Below, in pieces: positions 1-10,345 of a stretch of DNA of 64,000 bases (the first letter of the stretch is position 1; each line of letters starts with the position of its first letter). A program made the position numbers and the translations under genes. The stretch lies in NCBI GenBank assembly GCA_964059975.1, contig CAXKXX010000001.1, positions 171,796-235,795 of the forward strand, in the 5' to 3' direction. The DNA comes from CAXKXX01 sp964059975. GTDB taxonomy: Bacteria > Pseudomonadota > Gammaproteobacteria > Enterobacterales > Enterobacteriaceae. The notes under the pieces are model-generated. The model had not been told where the DNA came from, searched no databases, and was given only the letters and a program-made list of their open reading frames with translations.

Positions 1-99
1 TAATTTTCATTATCTAAAACACGTATAAATTCGTAAAAACGACCTTAAATCTGCTTCTTATGAGCTCAATTACTGCTTTTTTTACTACAAGATTTTCTC

Positions 100-105
100 T
101 ATAAT
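100..105 (+). promoter_or_regulatory. Possible -10 box upstream of trxB
   Basis: A perfect TATAAT lies 40 bases before the preferred trxB start. The expected -35 position (around 77-82) is only a run of T, so this is a partial match to a sigma-70 promoter in AT-rich DNA and may be chance. Confidence 0.3.
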
Positions 106-145
106 CGGTTTCATCTATCCACGGATGTGGGCAAATAAATTACTC

Positions 146-1102
146 ATGAACAACACTAAACGTACTAAATTGTTAATACTAGGTTCTGGACCAGCCGGGT
201 ACACAGCTGCTATTTATGCAGCACGCGCCAACTTATCTCCAGTGCTTATTACTGGAATGGCAGAAGGCGGTCAATTAACGATGACTAGCGAAGTAGAAAA
301 CTGGCCGGGTGACGCTTCAGATCTAACCGGTTTAAGCTTAATGCATCGCATGCGTCATCACGCAGAAAAATTTCATACCGAGATCTTGTCTGATCACGTT
401 ACAAGTGTGGCTCTAGAAGATCGACCGTTTCGTCTTTTTAGTAAAAGTACCGAATATATCTGTGAGGCGTTAATTATCGCTACTGGCGCCTCTGCCCGAT
501 ATCTCGGATTACCTTCTGAAGAAGCTTTCAAGGGTAAAGGCGTTTCTGCCTGCGCCACTTGCGATGGCTTCTTTTACCGAAATCAGATTGTTGCTGTTAT
601 CGGTGGCGGTAATACTGCAGTTGAAGAAGCGCTATACCTCTCGAATATCGCCGATACAGTGCATTTAATTCATCGAAGAAATAACTTTCGCTCTGAAAAA
701 ATTCTGATTAACCGACTCATGGAAAAAGTACGCGGCGGCCACATAGTTCTTCACACCGATCATAAGTTAAATGAAGTATTAGGTAATGAGACAGGCGTAA
801 CTGGCATTCGTATACAGAGCACTAAAATGGGTAAATCAGTCCAAGAAATTCCACTGTCTGGCGTTTTTATAGCTATTGGACACACCCCGAATACCGACAT
901 CTTTGTCGGTCAGTTAATGCTAGAAAATGGTTATATCGCGGTGTTTCACGGGACTAATGGCTATGGAACTCAGACTTCTATTCCCGGGGTATTTGCAGCA
1001 GGTGACGTGGCAGATCATGTATATCGTCAAGCGATTACTTCAGCGGGAACTGGATGCATGGCAGCTCTAGACGCGGAGCGTTATTTAGATAGCTTAAGAT
1101 GA
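146..1102 (+). CDS. trxB: Thioredoxin reductase
   Basis: Cytoplasmic FAD enzyme that passes electrons from NADPH to thioredoxin. The N-terminal FAD-binding motif GSGPAGYTAA, the redox-active CATC pair (Cys136 and Cys139), the NADPH-binding GGGNTAVEEA near residue 153 and the C-terminal FAD motif GDVADHVYRQA are all visible. From the ATG at 146 the protein is 318 residues, close to the roughly 320 of E. coli TrxB. An in-frame ATG at 125 would add seven residues with no counterpart and no better ribosome site. The gene looks intact. In E. coli trxB is followed by cydD, cydC, aat and infA; none is seen here. It probably supplies reducing power to ribonucleotide reductase and other thioredoxin clients. 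Confidence 0.96.
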   Translation: MNNTKRTKLLILGSGPAGYTAAIYAARANLSPVLITGMAEGGQLTMTSEVENWPGDASDLTGLSLMHRMRHHAEKFHTEILSDHVTSVALEDRPFRLFSKSTEYICEALIIATGASARYLGLPSEEAFKGKGVSACATCDGFFYRNQIVAVIGGGNTAVEEALYLSNIADTVHLIHRRNNFRSEKILINRLMEKVRGGHIVLHTDHKLNEVLGNETGVTGIRIQSTKMGKSVQEIPLSGVFIAIGHTPNTDIFVGQLMLENGYIAVFHGTNGYGTQTSIPGVFAAGDVADHVYRQAITSAGTGCMAALDAERYLDSLR

Positions 1103-1377
1103 TACAGGCTTTAAATTATTCAGAGCTGGCGTCATAAGGCGTCTTTTTTAAATCACAAAGCCTAATTTCTTCAATCAGAGGCGCAGAGACGGTCTCATAA
1201 ATTTTACCGATTCTTGCTCGATAATACGATTAAGCGTTTACCGATTTATGCTAATTTTCGATAGCATCGATACATACCATGGGATCAGCGCGTAGTAATC
1301 GTAATCCCAATTGCGTGATCTAAATCAAAAGGATAACTGATTAAAAATAGTCGTTGGGAGATCCCGGCTCTTCATGT

Positions 1378-1427
1378 GAACCTTAGCTTAATCTAATTCT
1401 TCTGCTTACTAGATTAAGCTAAGGTTC
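1378..1427. repeat. Inverted repeat, 18-bp perfect arms
   Basis: The left arm 1378-1395 and right arm 1410-1427 are exact reverse complements with a 14-base loop. Positions 1393-1400 can instead pair with 1431-1438 (CTAATTCT with AGAATTAG), giving a competing fold. There is no T run after either arm, so it is not a standard terminator. It lies 276 bases after trxB. Confidence 0.75.
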
Positions 1428-1713
1428 GAGAGAATTAGTGTGTGTGATACACATATCATTGTATATAAAAATACCTAATTTTTATAATTTTTTCTTTACG
1501 ATTCAACTATTTTAATTATTTTTTTAGTAAAAAATTTGATGACTTCAGCCTCTGAAACTTTATATCGTAAAATAATGGCTATCTATAATTACGTTGCACT
1601 AAAAGTTTAAGTCATGATTTTTTCGAAATAGAAGACCTAAAAATAGATTAATTTTTAGTACCTTTTAAATATTAAATTAGAAATTATACTTCCTAGTTAG
1701 TATATAAGAACGC

Positions 1714-1743
1714 GACTATATTTTATATGTATAAAATATAGTC
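1714..1743. repeat. Inverted repeat, 14-bp perfect arms, 2-nt loop
   Basis: GACTATATTTTATA at 1714-1727 pairs perfectly with 1730-1743 around a TG loop. It is AT-rich and lies in DNA with no genes. No T run follows. Confidence 0.7.
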
Positions 1744-1981
1744 AAATTAATGAATTACTATTCTATATCACTGTACAGATAAACAATAAAATATATATTG
1801 TTTAATAAATCTAAAATGAGAACATTGATTTCTATAGCAGACAGCACACTAAAATTTTTATGTTACTCAAGAATCAGAATTGAATTAATAAAACAATTTA
1901 TTTACATTATAGATTTCCTGGCTTGCAAAACGATAGGGGCCCCCACCTAGTTACTATTTTGAAAATATGATGCAAATATTT

Positions 1982-2013
1982 AGGACATACTTTTCTATCG
2001 AAAAGCATGTCCT
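1982..2013. repeat. Near-perfect 14-bp inverted repeat
   Basis: The arms 1982-1995 and 2000-2013 pair except at one position, with a 4-base loop. It could be the stem of an old terminator, but no T run follows. Confidence 0.6.
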
Positions 2014-2240
2014 ATTAGGTTAAGCTAGTATAAAAAAGAAAAAATAAGAAATGAATATTGTTTGTTGAGGTCAGAATAGATCAGAGTGAAATATTCTTGA
2101 GTATCTCTATTTTATTCTACTTTAATAGATATGAGATTGATGATTCTCTGCATTTCGGATGCAAGCGCTGACTCTATCGCTCATCAAAATTATCCTATTT
2201 AATAAGTCATCGGGCTGATCGCTATCCATGTAACTATAGA

Positions 2241-2316
2241 AGGAGTCATGCAGAGAGGAGAGTTAATAATTTATTACCTTTTAGCAAGGTAATAACCGAC
2301 TCCTGACTTAGTCAGG
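2241..2316. repeat. Nested hairpin cluster
   Basis: An inner 10-bp hairpin (TTATTACCTT at 2271-2280 with 2286-2295) sits between AGGAGTC (2241-2247) and GACTCCT (2298-2304), which can also pair. A third small stem (CCTGAC with GTCAGG, 2302-2316) overlaps the last arm. The combination would fold strongly as RNA. Its function is unknown; it lies 400 bases before rluB. Confidence 0.5.
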
Positions 2317-2427
2317 AAATAGCCAAGTTAAGTCGTATCCGGATGTTTTGTATTCTTTTATCAAGCTCGAAGGTAGAATAGCTTATATGGTGAAAACTGA
2401 ATTTTAAAAAATTCACACTATAGAGAT

Positions 2428-2511
2428 CGGCCCCGTAGCGCAGCAATCAATAGATATAGAAAACGGATTCTAGTTTTTTTAAATCCTAGTTTTAAAGTGA
2501 GGGGCGCACCA
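2428..2511 (+). other. tRNA-like fragment ending in ACCA (possible decayed tRNA)
   Basis: The segment starts CGGCCCCGTAGCGCAGC, close to the acceptor and D-arm start of enterobacterial proline tRNAs, and ends GGGGCGCACCA. Five acceptor pairs form, but the two outermost are mismatched. The T arm does not pair properly and lacks the usual TTCRA loop, and no convincing anticodon stem is seen. At best this is a degraded tRNA gene; chance similarity is quite possible. Confidence 0.2.
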
Positions 2512-2711
2512 TTTGATATGGAATAAAAAACGGCGTGGGCTTCGCATGAATTTCAAGATTAGCCTAAAACTAAAATTAGCTTAAAACTATATGTGGCTTA
2601 TTTAAACTTTTAAAAATTTTTAAAGCCACATGCATTCAGAGATGACATCCATGATTATTAAAATAATTAATATGCGCTATTACCTTTTAAGCTAACACAA
2701 AGGTTTCCTCA

Positions 2712-3467
2712 ATGAGCGAGAAATTACAGAAAGTTTTAGCGCGCTGCGGCCATGGTTCGCGGCGCCAAATTGAAGTGATGATTCACTCTGGGCGTATAAC
2801 TATCGATGATAGAATAGCTCAATTAGGTGATCGTATCGAGCCAAGCCCTACCATAAAAATTCGCATAGATGATCACTTTGTCTCTATTAATAAATTTAAA
2901 AAGGTACAAAACCGTGTATTAATCTATCATAAATCGGAGGGTGAAATTTGTAGTAATAGTGATCCACAGGGTAGACCAACGGTCTTTAAAAATCTTCCCA
3001 AAGTATGCAGCGCCCGGTGGGTAGCGGTAGGGCGCCTTGATATCAATACCTCTGGTCTGCTGCTGTTTACCACCGATGGTGAATTAGCTAATCGTCTGAT
3101 GCACCCAAGAAGAAAACTTGAACGCGAATACGCGGTGCGCGTATTTGGTCAATCGGATGATAAGAGTTTCAAAAAATTAAAAAGCTGCATATGTCTAGAA
3201 GATGGCCCAGCCTGCTTTCGCACTATTGATTTTCAAGGGGGAGAAGGGTTAAACCGATGGTATAAAGTCACTCTTAATGAAGGTCGCAACCGCGAGGTAC
3301 GACGCATGTGGGAGGCCGTTGGATTTCAAGTCAGTCGACTGATCCGTATACGCTACGGAGATATTTTATTGCCCAGAAGATTACCGAGAAGCGGTTGGTG
3401 CGAGTTAGATCTGAGGTCGATAAACCGTCTTCGGACGTCAGTTGACTTGAAGCCAGAGACAGTATAG
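2712..3467 (+). CDS. rluB: 23S rRNA pseudouridine synthase B
   Basis: Converts a uridine in helix 80-93 of 23S rRNA (position 2605 in E. coli) to pseudouridine. An N-terminal S4 RNA-binding domain (residues 1 to about 60) precedes the RsuA-type catalytic core. The catalytic aspartate is Asp110 in GRLDINTSG, and the NEGRNREVRRMWEAVG motif lies near residue 190. At 251 residues it is shorter than E. coli RluB (about 290), having lost the basic, glycine-rich tail; the core is complete. The start ATG at 2712 matches the E. coli N terminus. In E. coli btuR, yciK, sohB and yciN stand between rluB and topA; here that interval is eroded. Confidence 0.95.
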   Translation: MSEKLQKVLARCGHGSRRQIEVMIHSGRITIDDRIAQLGDRIEPSPTIKIRIDDHFVSINKFKKVQNRVLIYHKSEGEICSNSDPQGRPTVFKNLPKVCSARWVAVGRLDINTSGLLLFTTDGELANRLMHPRRKLEREYAVRVFGQSDDKSFKKLKSCICLEDGPACFRTIDFQGGEGLNRWYKVTLNEGRNREVRRMWEAVGFQVSRLIRIRYGDILLPRRLPRSGWCELDLRSINRLRTSVDLKPETV

Positions 3468-3851
3468 TAGTAGAATATCAATAAGGTGTCGACGTTATAG
3501 AATCAGGGCCAATCTAATCGATTCGTCTTAGGTGCGCTAAATCTAGCTGAGTAAGAGAGGTATGCGTCGTAGCGCTACAGATAAAGGATGTAGCAGAGTA
3601 AGCCATTATTTTTCAATTTTAAAAATTCTAGTATCGGAGTTCGGGGTCTGGTATGCAGAATACGACATATGTTGTGGCTGTATAAATTACATACAGATTT
3701 AGCAGTACCCACATAGATATTCTCAAGATTAAATATTAGGAAGACATCACATAGATCCTATACTTGACGTGTTCGGTACAATGGTATATATCACTAGAGA
3801 ACGATGTGGCTTCGGGACCTCTTTATCCTCAAGTAGAGAGACCGGAGTTCA

Positions 3852-3875
3852 AATTAACACTACAATTAACACTAC
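3852..3875. repeat. Tandem duplication, 2 x 12 bp
   Basis: AATTAACACTAC occurs twice in direct succession without a mismatch, as expected from replication slippage in unselected DNA. Confidence 0.9.
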
Positions 3876-4793
3876 AGTGAGGCAGTCCTTAGCTCTAAAT
3901 TGCAGCGATGAGTAGTACATAAATGATAAATACAATATCACTCGATGTGTCTGCACTATTCAGCATCTTATCAGCGCAGAAACTGCACGGTCCCTTACCG
4001 GAAATACTCTGATGAGACTATTTCCGATAAGAAAGTGCTCAGCTAATTAAAAGATCAGAATACTAGCCAGTAGCCACCACCTCATATGATAATTTTCGAC
4101 AAAAAAACTACGTCACCCCAATTCGTTTTCTTGAAATAGTGCTAATTGAATATAGAAGCAAGTATTAAGTGGCGCTGACGCGTAGCACATTCCAATGAGT
4201 TTTATAATATAGACTGTAAGGCATACACTCCTTGCAGTCAGAGCCCGGCATCTCTACGTTCATGGGGCGTAGATGCTAAAGTGATAGCAGTTTAATAGGT
4301 GATACACCGTGCATTTATTAATCTCTAACTAATTTAATACTTATTATTTTAAGTTTTTACACTAATTACTCGAATAGGAAATAAATAATTTCTTCTAAAT
4401 ACTTTATAGTAAACAAGAAAGTTTTATTTATCTAATCGCGAATAATATAGCGACTAAGTAATATTAAAAATATTTAAATCAGTATTATACCCATAACACA
4501 TATGTACGTTTATAAATTTTTAATTCAATCGAATATTACATTCACCCTCATTATCATGCCAAAACCTTTAATTAATAGATTAAAGTCAGGATAAAAATTT
4601 AATGAAATCAATGCTGTAACCAGACGAATCATTATAACGATTTTTTGAAATAGGCCATGTTACACAGATAATGTATACAAGTAAAAAAATATAAATATCT
4701 TAAGTAAATAATTTAATAATAAACAGCAGACTTAATGTACGAAAAGTTTTAAAAATAAAATGTTTGATAGAACGCTTGACCTGTGGTGCGTTC

Positions 4794-4834
4794 GGCGCAT
4801 AGATTATGCGCCATAGATCTCTCTCAGAGAGAGT
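4794..4834. repeat. Two adjacent hairpins
   Basis: GGCGCATA (4794-4801) pairs with TATGCGCC (4805-4812) over a 3-base loop. Immediately after it CTCTCT pairs with AGAGAG (4820-4834). No T run follows. Paired hairpins of this kind recur near 48.4 and 61.5 kb. Confidence 0.6.
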
Positions 4835-5342
4835 CAGACAAGCAGCCACTTTTAATCGCAACTAAAACTTTATCATTGAAACCTATTTTGTTTTTGAACC
4901 AATCAATAAGTCTAGCACTTGAAAATATCAAACGTATCTAAATTTAGACGTCGGCTGAACTTAACGGCTATGGTGCAATATAGAGATCAGTCAGTACTTG
5001 AGAAAACTCGTGGTAATAAATGGAAAAATCATAACCTACTAAGATTAGTCTTTGAGACTAGTATATCTTTATTTAGTGACCTCATGTCTTTAATTTGGTA
5101 ATCGAGTTTGATATCGAAATTTTGAGGTAAGAATTTACATCTAGCCCTTTATTCAATGAATTCTCAGATTATACTATGATTATATACCACAGAGATCGAT
5201 CTCATGCTAATAGATGTTTTAAGGTGTCCTGATTGGATCCATATTGAAAGATATATTTGCGCATTCATTAGAATTTGAATATACACTTATCAACTTGTTT
5301 TTCAGCTACGCTAGATTGTGTTTTTTTGAAAATTTAGCATGG

Positions 5343-5365
5343 CCCTAATTTTATTAGGGTTTTTG
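5343..5365 (+). terminator. Rho-independent terminator upstream of topA
   Basis: A 7-bp stem, CCCTAAT (5343-5349) with ATTAGGG (5353-5359), has a TTT loop and is followed at once by five T. It would end plus-strand transcripts before topA. The gene it once served (yciN or sohB by synteny) is no longer recognisable, so it seems to have outlived that gene. Confidence 0.7.
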
Positions 5366-5683
5366 GTTAAAGTATCAAATTAGTAAAATATAGTATTTAA
5401 TACTAACTAATTTATATGATGTTTTTATCAGGATACTCGTATGATTTTGTGGTAGTAATGAGAATGTTTATTTAAATCATGATTGATGTTCATGCGAGAA
5501 AACTTATGGAAAACATAAAAATAAAAACTAAGGACCATTCTCATTTTAGTGAACTTACGATGAACATAATATTTTAATTTATTATCAGGCTTCGGCAATA
5601 ATATAAAAGCGATATGATTACTGAGGCATACCGGATAAAAACTTCCTTCTATACAGAAATTATACATTTAGGTAAAAGTAAAT

Positions 5684-8320
5684 ATGGGTAAAGCTCTTGT
5701 AATAGTTGAATCCCCGGCAAAAGCCAAAACTATTAATAAATATTTAGGGAATAGCTATGTAGTGAAACCCAGTATTGGTCATATACGTGATTTACCGACT
5801 AGCGGCTCGACGAGCAAAAAAAGTATTAATCTATCTTTAAATAAAACAAAAAAAAAAGTTAAGAAAGACGACAAAGATACATTGATTAGTCGCATGGGTT
5901 TTGATCCCAACCAAGATTGGAGAGCGCATTACGAAATCTTACCTGGTAAAGAAAAAATAGTCTCAGAATTAAAATTATTAGCAGAAAAAGCCAAGCATAT
6001 TTATTTTGCCACGGATCTTGATCGTGAAGGTGAAGCCATTGCTTGGCACTTAAGGGAAGTAATTGGAGGAGATCACAGACGCTTTAGTCGTGTAGTTTTT
6101 AATGAAATCACTAAAAATGCAATCCAGGAGGCATTCCAACAGCCGGTTGATCTAAATATTGACCGCGTTCGAGCGCAGCAGGCACGTCGATTTATGGATC
6201 GCATAGTAGGCTATATGGTTTCACCACTGCTATGGAAAAAAATCGCCCGTGGCCTGTCTGCCGGCCGAGTTCAATCAGTAGCCGTACGATTAGTGGTTGA
6301 ACTCGAGCGGGACATCAAAACGTTTGTTCCCAAAGAATGCTGGAAATTAAACGCTAATCTTTTATCGCAGAGCAATATGGAACTACAGATGGAAGTAATA
6401 CGTGTTTGCGATAAACCCTTCAAACCAACTAGCTACGATCAAATACACGCTGCTATTAAGCCTCTGGAGCAAGCATGTTATACCGTGTTAGATCGTGAAG
6501 ATAAGACTGCAAGAAAAAATCCAGATGCACCGCTTATTACTTCCACATTACAACAAATCGCGAGCACACGATTGGGCTTTGGTGTGAAGAAAACTATGAT
6601 GATAGCTCAGAGATTATATGAAGCAGGTCACATCACCTATATACGCACCGATTCTACCAACCTTAGTCGGGATGCGCTCGCCATGGCGCGTATCTACATC
6701 AGTGACAATTTTGGCCCTGAATATCTTCCAGAATCTCCAAATCAATATAGCAGCCAAGAAAATGCACAGGAGGCACACGAAGCTATTCGTCCTTCAGACG
6801 TTAATATGATTGCTGTGCATCTGAAAGATATAGAATCAGATGCACAGAAGCTATATCAATTAATTTGGCGTCAGTTTATCGCATGTCAAATGACACCGGC
6901 ACAGTATGATCTTACTATCTTATCGGTTAAGGCTGGCCACTACCGATTGCGCACTAGAGGTCGTGTTCTACGTTTCGATGGTTGGACAAAAATAATGCCT
7001 TCGATAAATAAGAGTAATAAAGACCTCGTATTGCCATATATTAACATTGGTAGCCAATTAATGTTAAAAAATTTAATTCCAATTCAATACTTTACTAAAC
7101 CTCCTGCGCGTTACAGCGAAGCATCATTAGTTAAAGAACTAGAAAAACGTGGGATTGGCCGTCCTTCGACTTATGCTTCAATTATTTCAACTATTCAAGA
7201 TCGTGGCTATGTGCGTGTAGAAAGCCTCCGTTTCTACGCAGAAAAAATAGGAGAAATAGTTACTGACCGATTATCAGAGAGCTTTTGTGGGTTAATGAAT
7301 TATGACTTTACCGCGCGCATGGAAGCTCGTTTAGATCAAGTTGCTAATAAAAAGGCAAATTGGAAAGTGATATTAGATAAATTTTTTATCAATTTTAGTA
7401 AACAGTTAGAAAAAGCAGAGCAAGCTCCAGAAGAAGGTGGAATGCGCCCCAATCAAATAGTGACAACTAATATTGACTGTCCCAGTTGTAGACGAAAAAT
7501 GGGCATACGAACTGGAAGTACGGGTGTTTTTCTCGGTTGCTCTGGCTATACTTTATCATTAACAGAGCGTTGTAAAACTACTATGAACTTAGTGCCAGAA
7601 TCAGAAGTCCTCAATATTCTTGAGGGGGATGAAGCGGAAACCAACGCGCTGCGCGCCCGAGGTCGCTGCCAGAAGTGCGGAACGGCGATAGATAGCTACC
7701 TAATTGACAGTCAACATAAATTGCATATCTGTGGGAATAATCCAGGATGTGACGGTCACGAGATCGAGGAAGGGGTATTCCGCATGAAAGGCTATGATGG
7801 CCTATCACTTGAGTGTGATAAGTGCGGCGATGCAATGCATCTCAAAATAGGGCGTTTTGGTAAGTATATGAGTTGTTCTAATGAGAGGTGCAAAAATACT
7901 CGTAAGATCCTGCGTAATGGCGACATTGCACCGCCTAAAGAGGAGCCAATTCCATTTCCTGAATTGCCGTGTAAAAAATCTGATGCGTACTTTGTCTTGC
8001 GCAATGGGTCTTCCGGTTTATTTTTAGCCGCCGATACCTTTCCTAAATCACGAGAAACCCGTGCGCCGCTAGTAGAAGAATTAGTGCGTTTTAAAGATCG
8101 ACTTCCGGAAAAATTTCGCTACCTAACGGATGCGCCAACATCTGATAGCGCAGGTAATAAAACACTAGTTCGCCTTAGTCGTAAAAATAAACAGCAATAT
8201 GTCACTTCAGAAAAAGAAGGTAAGGCTACGAGCTGGTCAGCTTTTTATGTAGATGGTAAATGGGTCGAGGTAAAAAATAGTAAATCTTCAGATTCAATCC
8301 CTAAAAAACAACTTATATGA
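5684..8320 (+). CDS. topA: DNA topoisomerase I
   Basis: Type IA topoisomerase that relaxes negative supercoils. The N-terminal Toprim domain has its metal-binding DLDRE (Asp111, Asp113, Glu115). The catalytic tyrosine is Tyr319 in ITYIRTDSTNLS, the same number as in E. coli. The C-terminal part keeps three four-cysteine zinc ribbons (CPSC...C from about residue 600, CQKC...C and CDKC...C), then a basic tail. The length is 878 residues against 865 in E. coli. A lysine-rich insertion near residues 52-62 includes a run of nine A in the gene, a slippage-prone spot. The ATG at 5684 gives the standard N terminus. cysB follows on the same strand as in E. coli. Confidence 0.97.
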   Translation: MGKALVIVESPAKAKTINKYLGNSYVVKPSIGHIRDLPTSGSTSKKSINLSLNKTKKKVKKDDKDTLISRMGFDPNQDWRAHYEILPGKEKIVSELKLLAEKAKHIYFATDLDREGEAIAWHLREVIGGDHRRFSRVVFNEITKNAIQEAFQQPVDLNIDRVRAQQARRFMDRIVGYMVSPLLWKKIARGLSAGRVQSVAVRLVVELERDIKTFVPKECWKLNANLLSQSNMELQMEVIRVCDKPFKPTSYDQIHAAIKPLEQACYTVLDREDKTARKNPDAPLITSTLQQIASTRLGFGVKKTMMIAQRLYEAGHITYIRTDSTNLSRDALAMARIYISDNFGPEYLPESPNQYSSQENAQEAHEAIRPSDVNMIAVHLKDIESDAQKLYQLIWRQFIACQMTPAQYDLTILSVKAGHYRLRTRGRVLRFDGWTKIMPSINKSNKDLVLPYINIGSQLMLKNLIPIQYFTKPPARYSEASLVKELEKRGIGRPSTYASIISTIQDRGYVRVESLRFYAEKIGEIVTDRLSESFCGLMNYDFTARMEARLDQVANKKANWKVILDKFFINFSKQLEKAEQAPEEGGMRPNQIVTTNIDCPSCRRKMGIRTGSTGVFLGCSGYTLSLTERCKTTMNLVPESEVLNILEGDEAETNALRARGRCQKCGTAIDSYLIDSQHKLHICGNNPGCDGHEIEEGVFRMKGYDGLSLECDKCGDAMHLKIGRFGKYMSCSNERCKNTRKILRNGDIAPPKEEPIPFPELPCKKSDAYFVLRNGSSGLFLAADTFPKSRETRAPLVEELVRFKDRLPEKFRYLTDAPTSDSAGNKTLVRLSRKNKQQYVTSEKEGKATSWSAFYVDGKWVEVKNSKSSDSIPKKQLI

Positions 8321-9280
8321 CCACTATAATTTTTAAATACAAAAAATAATTTGTATCGCGCTATATAAGGACTGTGTTTACGCGATAAGCTCGACTCAAT
8401 GGGCTACATTTCTTTATTTAAAAAGAGTAGGCACCAACAAGTTTTTATAGTTCAAAAGTGGTCTCTATTATGATGTTTAAACTTAAAATTGAAAGGGTAA
8501 TATGCAGATCTAAAAGATGATACCATAAAAATCTAAATAGTAATAGGGCGTCTGATATCATAAAAGTCAAGATGCATACAGAAGGTGATTTATTTGAATC
8601 TAGCTGCTGTGAATGTTCGATCAGTAGCGCAGAAGCTTTCGAAGCAGAAGGGATATTAATTGAAAATCTAAGTCCATAAAAAATTTGAGAATTATCAGTA
8701 TATACATCGGCTAATCTAGACTGATTGAATTAAAAATATTTTAATGTCAAAAAATTAATTTTTAATATACTTTTAGTATTTTAGAGATTTATAATATGTT
8801 CTTAACGCTTAAGATTTATACTAACAAGTCTATCTATATCATAAAAGTTTTAACTAATTAAATAGCTTGAATATTAAAAGGTAGCTGAAAAAATATTCGA
8901 TCCTTTAATTTCAAATACTCCGTACGAAAAATAGTCGTCTTTTGTATTAAAGGAACCATTTTTATTAGTTGATCATATAATTAATTGATGAGATTTCTAT
9001 GCTCCTCTGTCTTATTAGTCAAAATTAATATTTTTATAAATGCAATTTATATAGTCATATACTATGACAAATCTCTTCATTCAAAAATTTAATATGATAT
9101 AGTAGTTATATAAAGTATTTTTATGACTAAATGCTATTATTAGTGCCGATTCATTCGGCACCTACGCTAATGGGGCAGATGTACCGATCCTCACACTTCT
9201 AGCTCTTTATCGTATTTAGGACACAGTTATATTTGATTTTCTTAACAGCTGTAGTGTCTAATCCAGGATAGCTATAAACT
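8321..9280. other. Gene-free stretch between topA and cysB
   Basis: No protein-like frame is seen. The sequence is AT-rich around 8700-9130 and carries a small hairpin at 9143-9161. The promoter of cysB should lie in the last 150 bases, but I cannot place convincing -35 and -10 boxes. Confidence 0.6.
9143..9161. repeat. Small hairpin before cysB
   Basis: GTGCCGA (9143-9149) pairs with TCGGCAC (9155-9161) over a 5-base loop. No T run follows. It could be part of an old terminator downstream of topA. Confidence 0.4.
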
Positions 9281-10255
9281 ATGAAATTGCAACAGCTTCG
9301 CTACATCGTGGAAGTAGTCAACCACAACTTAAATGTTTCCTCAACAGCAGAAGGGCTTTACACCTCTCAACCCGGCATTAGCAAGCAGGTACGCATGCTA
9401 GAAGATGAGTTAGGTATTCAGATTTTTTCCCGAAGTGGTAAACACCTGACTCAGGTCACTCCAGCTGGTCAAGAAATCATCCGTATTGCGCGAGAAGTAT
9501 TATCTAAAGTCGATGCCATTAAAGCGGTTGCTAGCGAGCACACTTATCCCGATAAAGGCCACCTTTATATTGCAACCACCCATACCCAGACACGATATGC
9601 CCTGCCAAGTGTTATAAAGGGATTTATCGAGCGCTACCCACGTGTAGCGCTGCATGTACACCAAGGCTCACCAACGCAAATTGCCGAGGCAGTTTCTAAA
9701 GGAACCGCCGATTTTGCTATAGCGACCGAAGCACTACACTTGTATGACGACCTGATCATGCTTCCATGTTACCACTGGAGTCGTTCAATAGTAGTAAGAT
9801 CCGAGCATCCTTTGGCAGATAAAAACTACATCACTATCGAGGAGTTAGCCGCCCATCCAATCATTACCTATACTTTTGGATTTACTGGTCATTCAGAATT
9901 AGATATTGCTTTTAATCAAGCCGGATTAACACCCCGAATCGTATTTACTGCCACTGATGCTGACGTGATCAAAACCTATGTACGTTTAGGTCTAGGAGTT
10001 GGAGTGATCGCCAGTATGGCAATAGATACCGTGCAAGATGCAGACCTTATCGCTGTGAATGCACCTGGCGTCTTTACATGCAGTACCACTAAAATTGGCT
10101 TTCGCCGCAGCACATTCTTACGTAGTTACATGTACGAATTTATTCAACGCTTCGCGCCGCACTTGACGCGTGACGTAGTGGATAGCGCGGTCGCATTGTG
10201 TTCTAATGAAAATATTGAAACTATGTTCAGGGGTGTTAAGCTTCCAGAGAAGTAG
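9281..10255 (+). CDS. cysB: LysR-type regulator of cysteine biosynthesis
   Basis: Transcription activator of sulfur-assimilation genes in enterobacteria; in known systems it binds N-acetylserine as inducer. The 324 residues equal the E. coli length. The winged helix-turn-helix covers about residues 1-60 (NVSSTAEGLYTSQPGISKQVRMLEDELG). The periplasmic-binding-protein-like effector domain follows, with the TTHTQTRYALP motif near residue 100. No frameshift is visible. It is convergent with ribA as in E. coli, with acnA lost between them. Its likely target, the cysPTWA importer, is in this same window at 55.4-59.2 kb, which argues that the regulon still works. Confidence 0.96.
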   Translation: MKLQQLRYIVEVVNHNLNVSSTAEGLYTSQPGISKQVRMLEDELGIQIFSRSGKHLTQVTPAGQEIIRIAREVLSKVDAIKAVASEHTYPDKGHLYIATTHTQTRYALPSVIKGFIERYPRVALHVHQGSPTQIAEAVSKGTADFAIATEALHLYDDLIMLPCYHWSRSIVVRSEHPLADKNYITIEELAAHPIITYTFGFTGHSELDIAFNQAGLTPRIVFTATDADVIKTYVRLGLGVGVIASMAIDTVQDADLIAVNAPGVFTCSTTKIGFRRSTFLRSYMYEFIQRFAPHLTRDVVDSAVALCSNENIETMFRGVKLPEK

Positions 10256-10345
10256 GTTAAATTATTGCTACTTGAAAAAATTTTTCCTTTAATAACTTTA
10301 TGATTAATAAAAGTCCATAGGAGCAATGCGCTGACTGTCACATAT

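Larger units (their letters stand above)
1103..2711. other. Gene-free stretch between trxB and rluB
   Basis: No reading frame here looks like a protein. The stretch holds several inverted repeats (1378-1427, 1714-1743, 1982-2013, 2271-2295) and a tRNA-like fragment at 2428-2511. The middle, about 1440-1900, is clearly richer in A and T than the flanks. It is best read as eroded ancestral sequence with possible leftover hairpins. Confidence 0.7.
3468..5683. other. Gene-free stretch where btuR-yciK-sohB-yciN would lie
   Basis: By E. coli synteny this interval should carry btuR, yciK, sohB and yciN, but I recognise no trace of their proteins. Short open frames here have no recognisable domain. 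It contains a 12-bp tandem duplication (3852-3875), adjacent small hairpins (4794-4812 and 4820-4834), and a terminator (5343-5365). Base composition becomes markedly more AT-rich after about 4300. Confidence 0.7.

Noticed and set aside
5428..5667. 79-codon minus-strand frame before topA
   Set aside because: Low-complexity Tyr/His/Phe-rich translation, no ribosome site, and it covers the topA promoter region.
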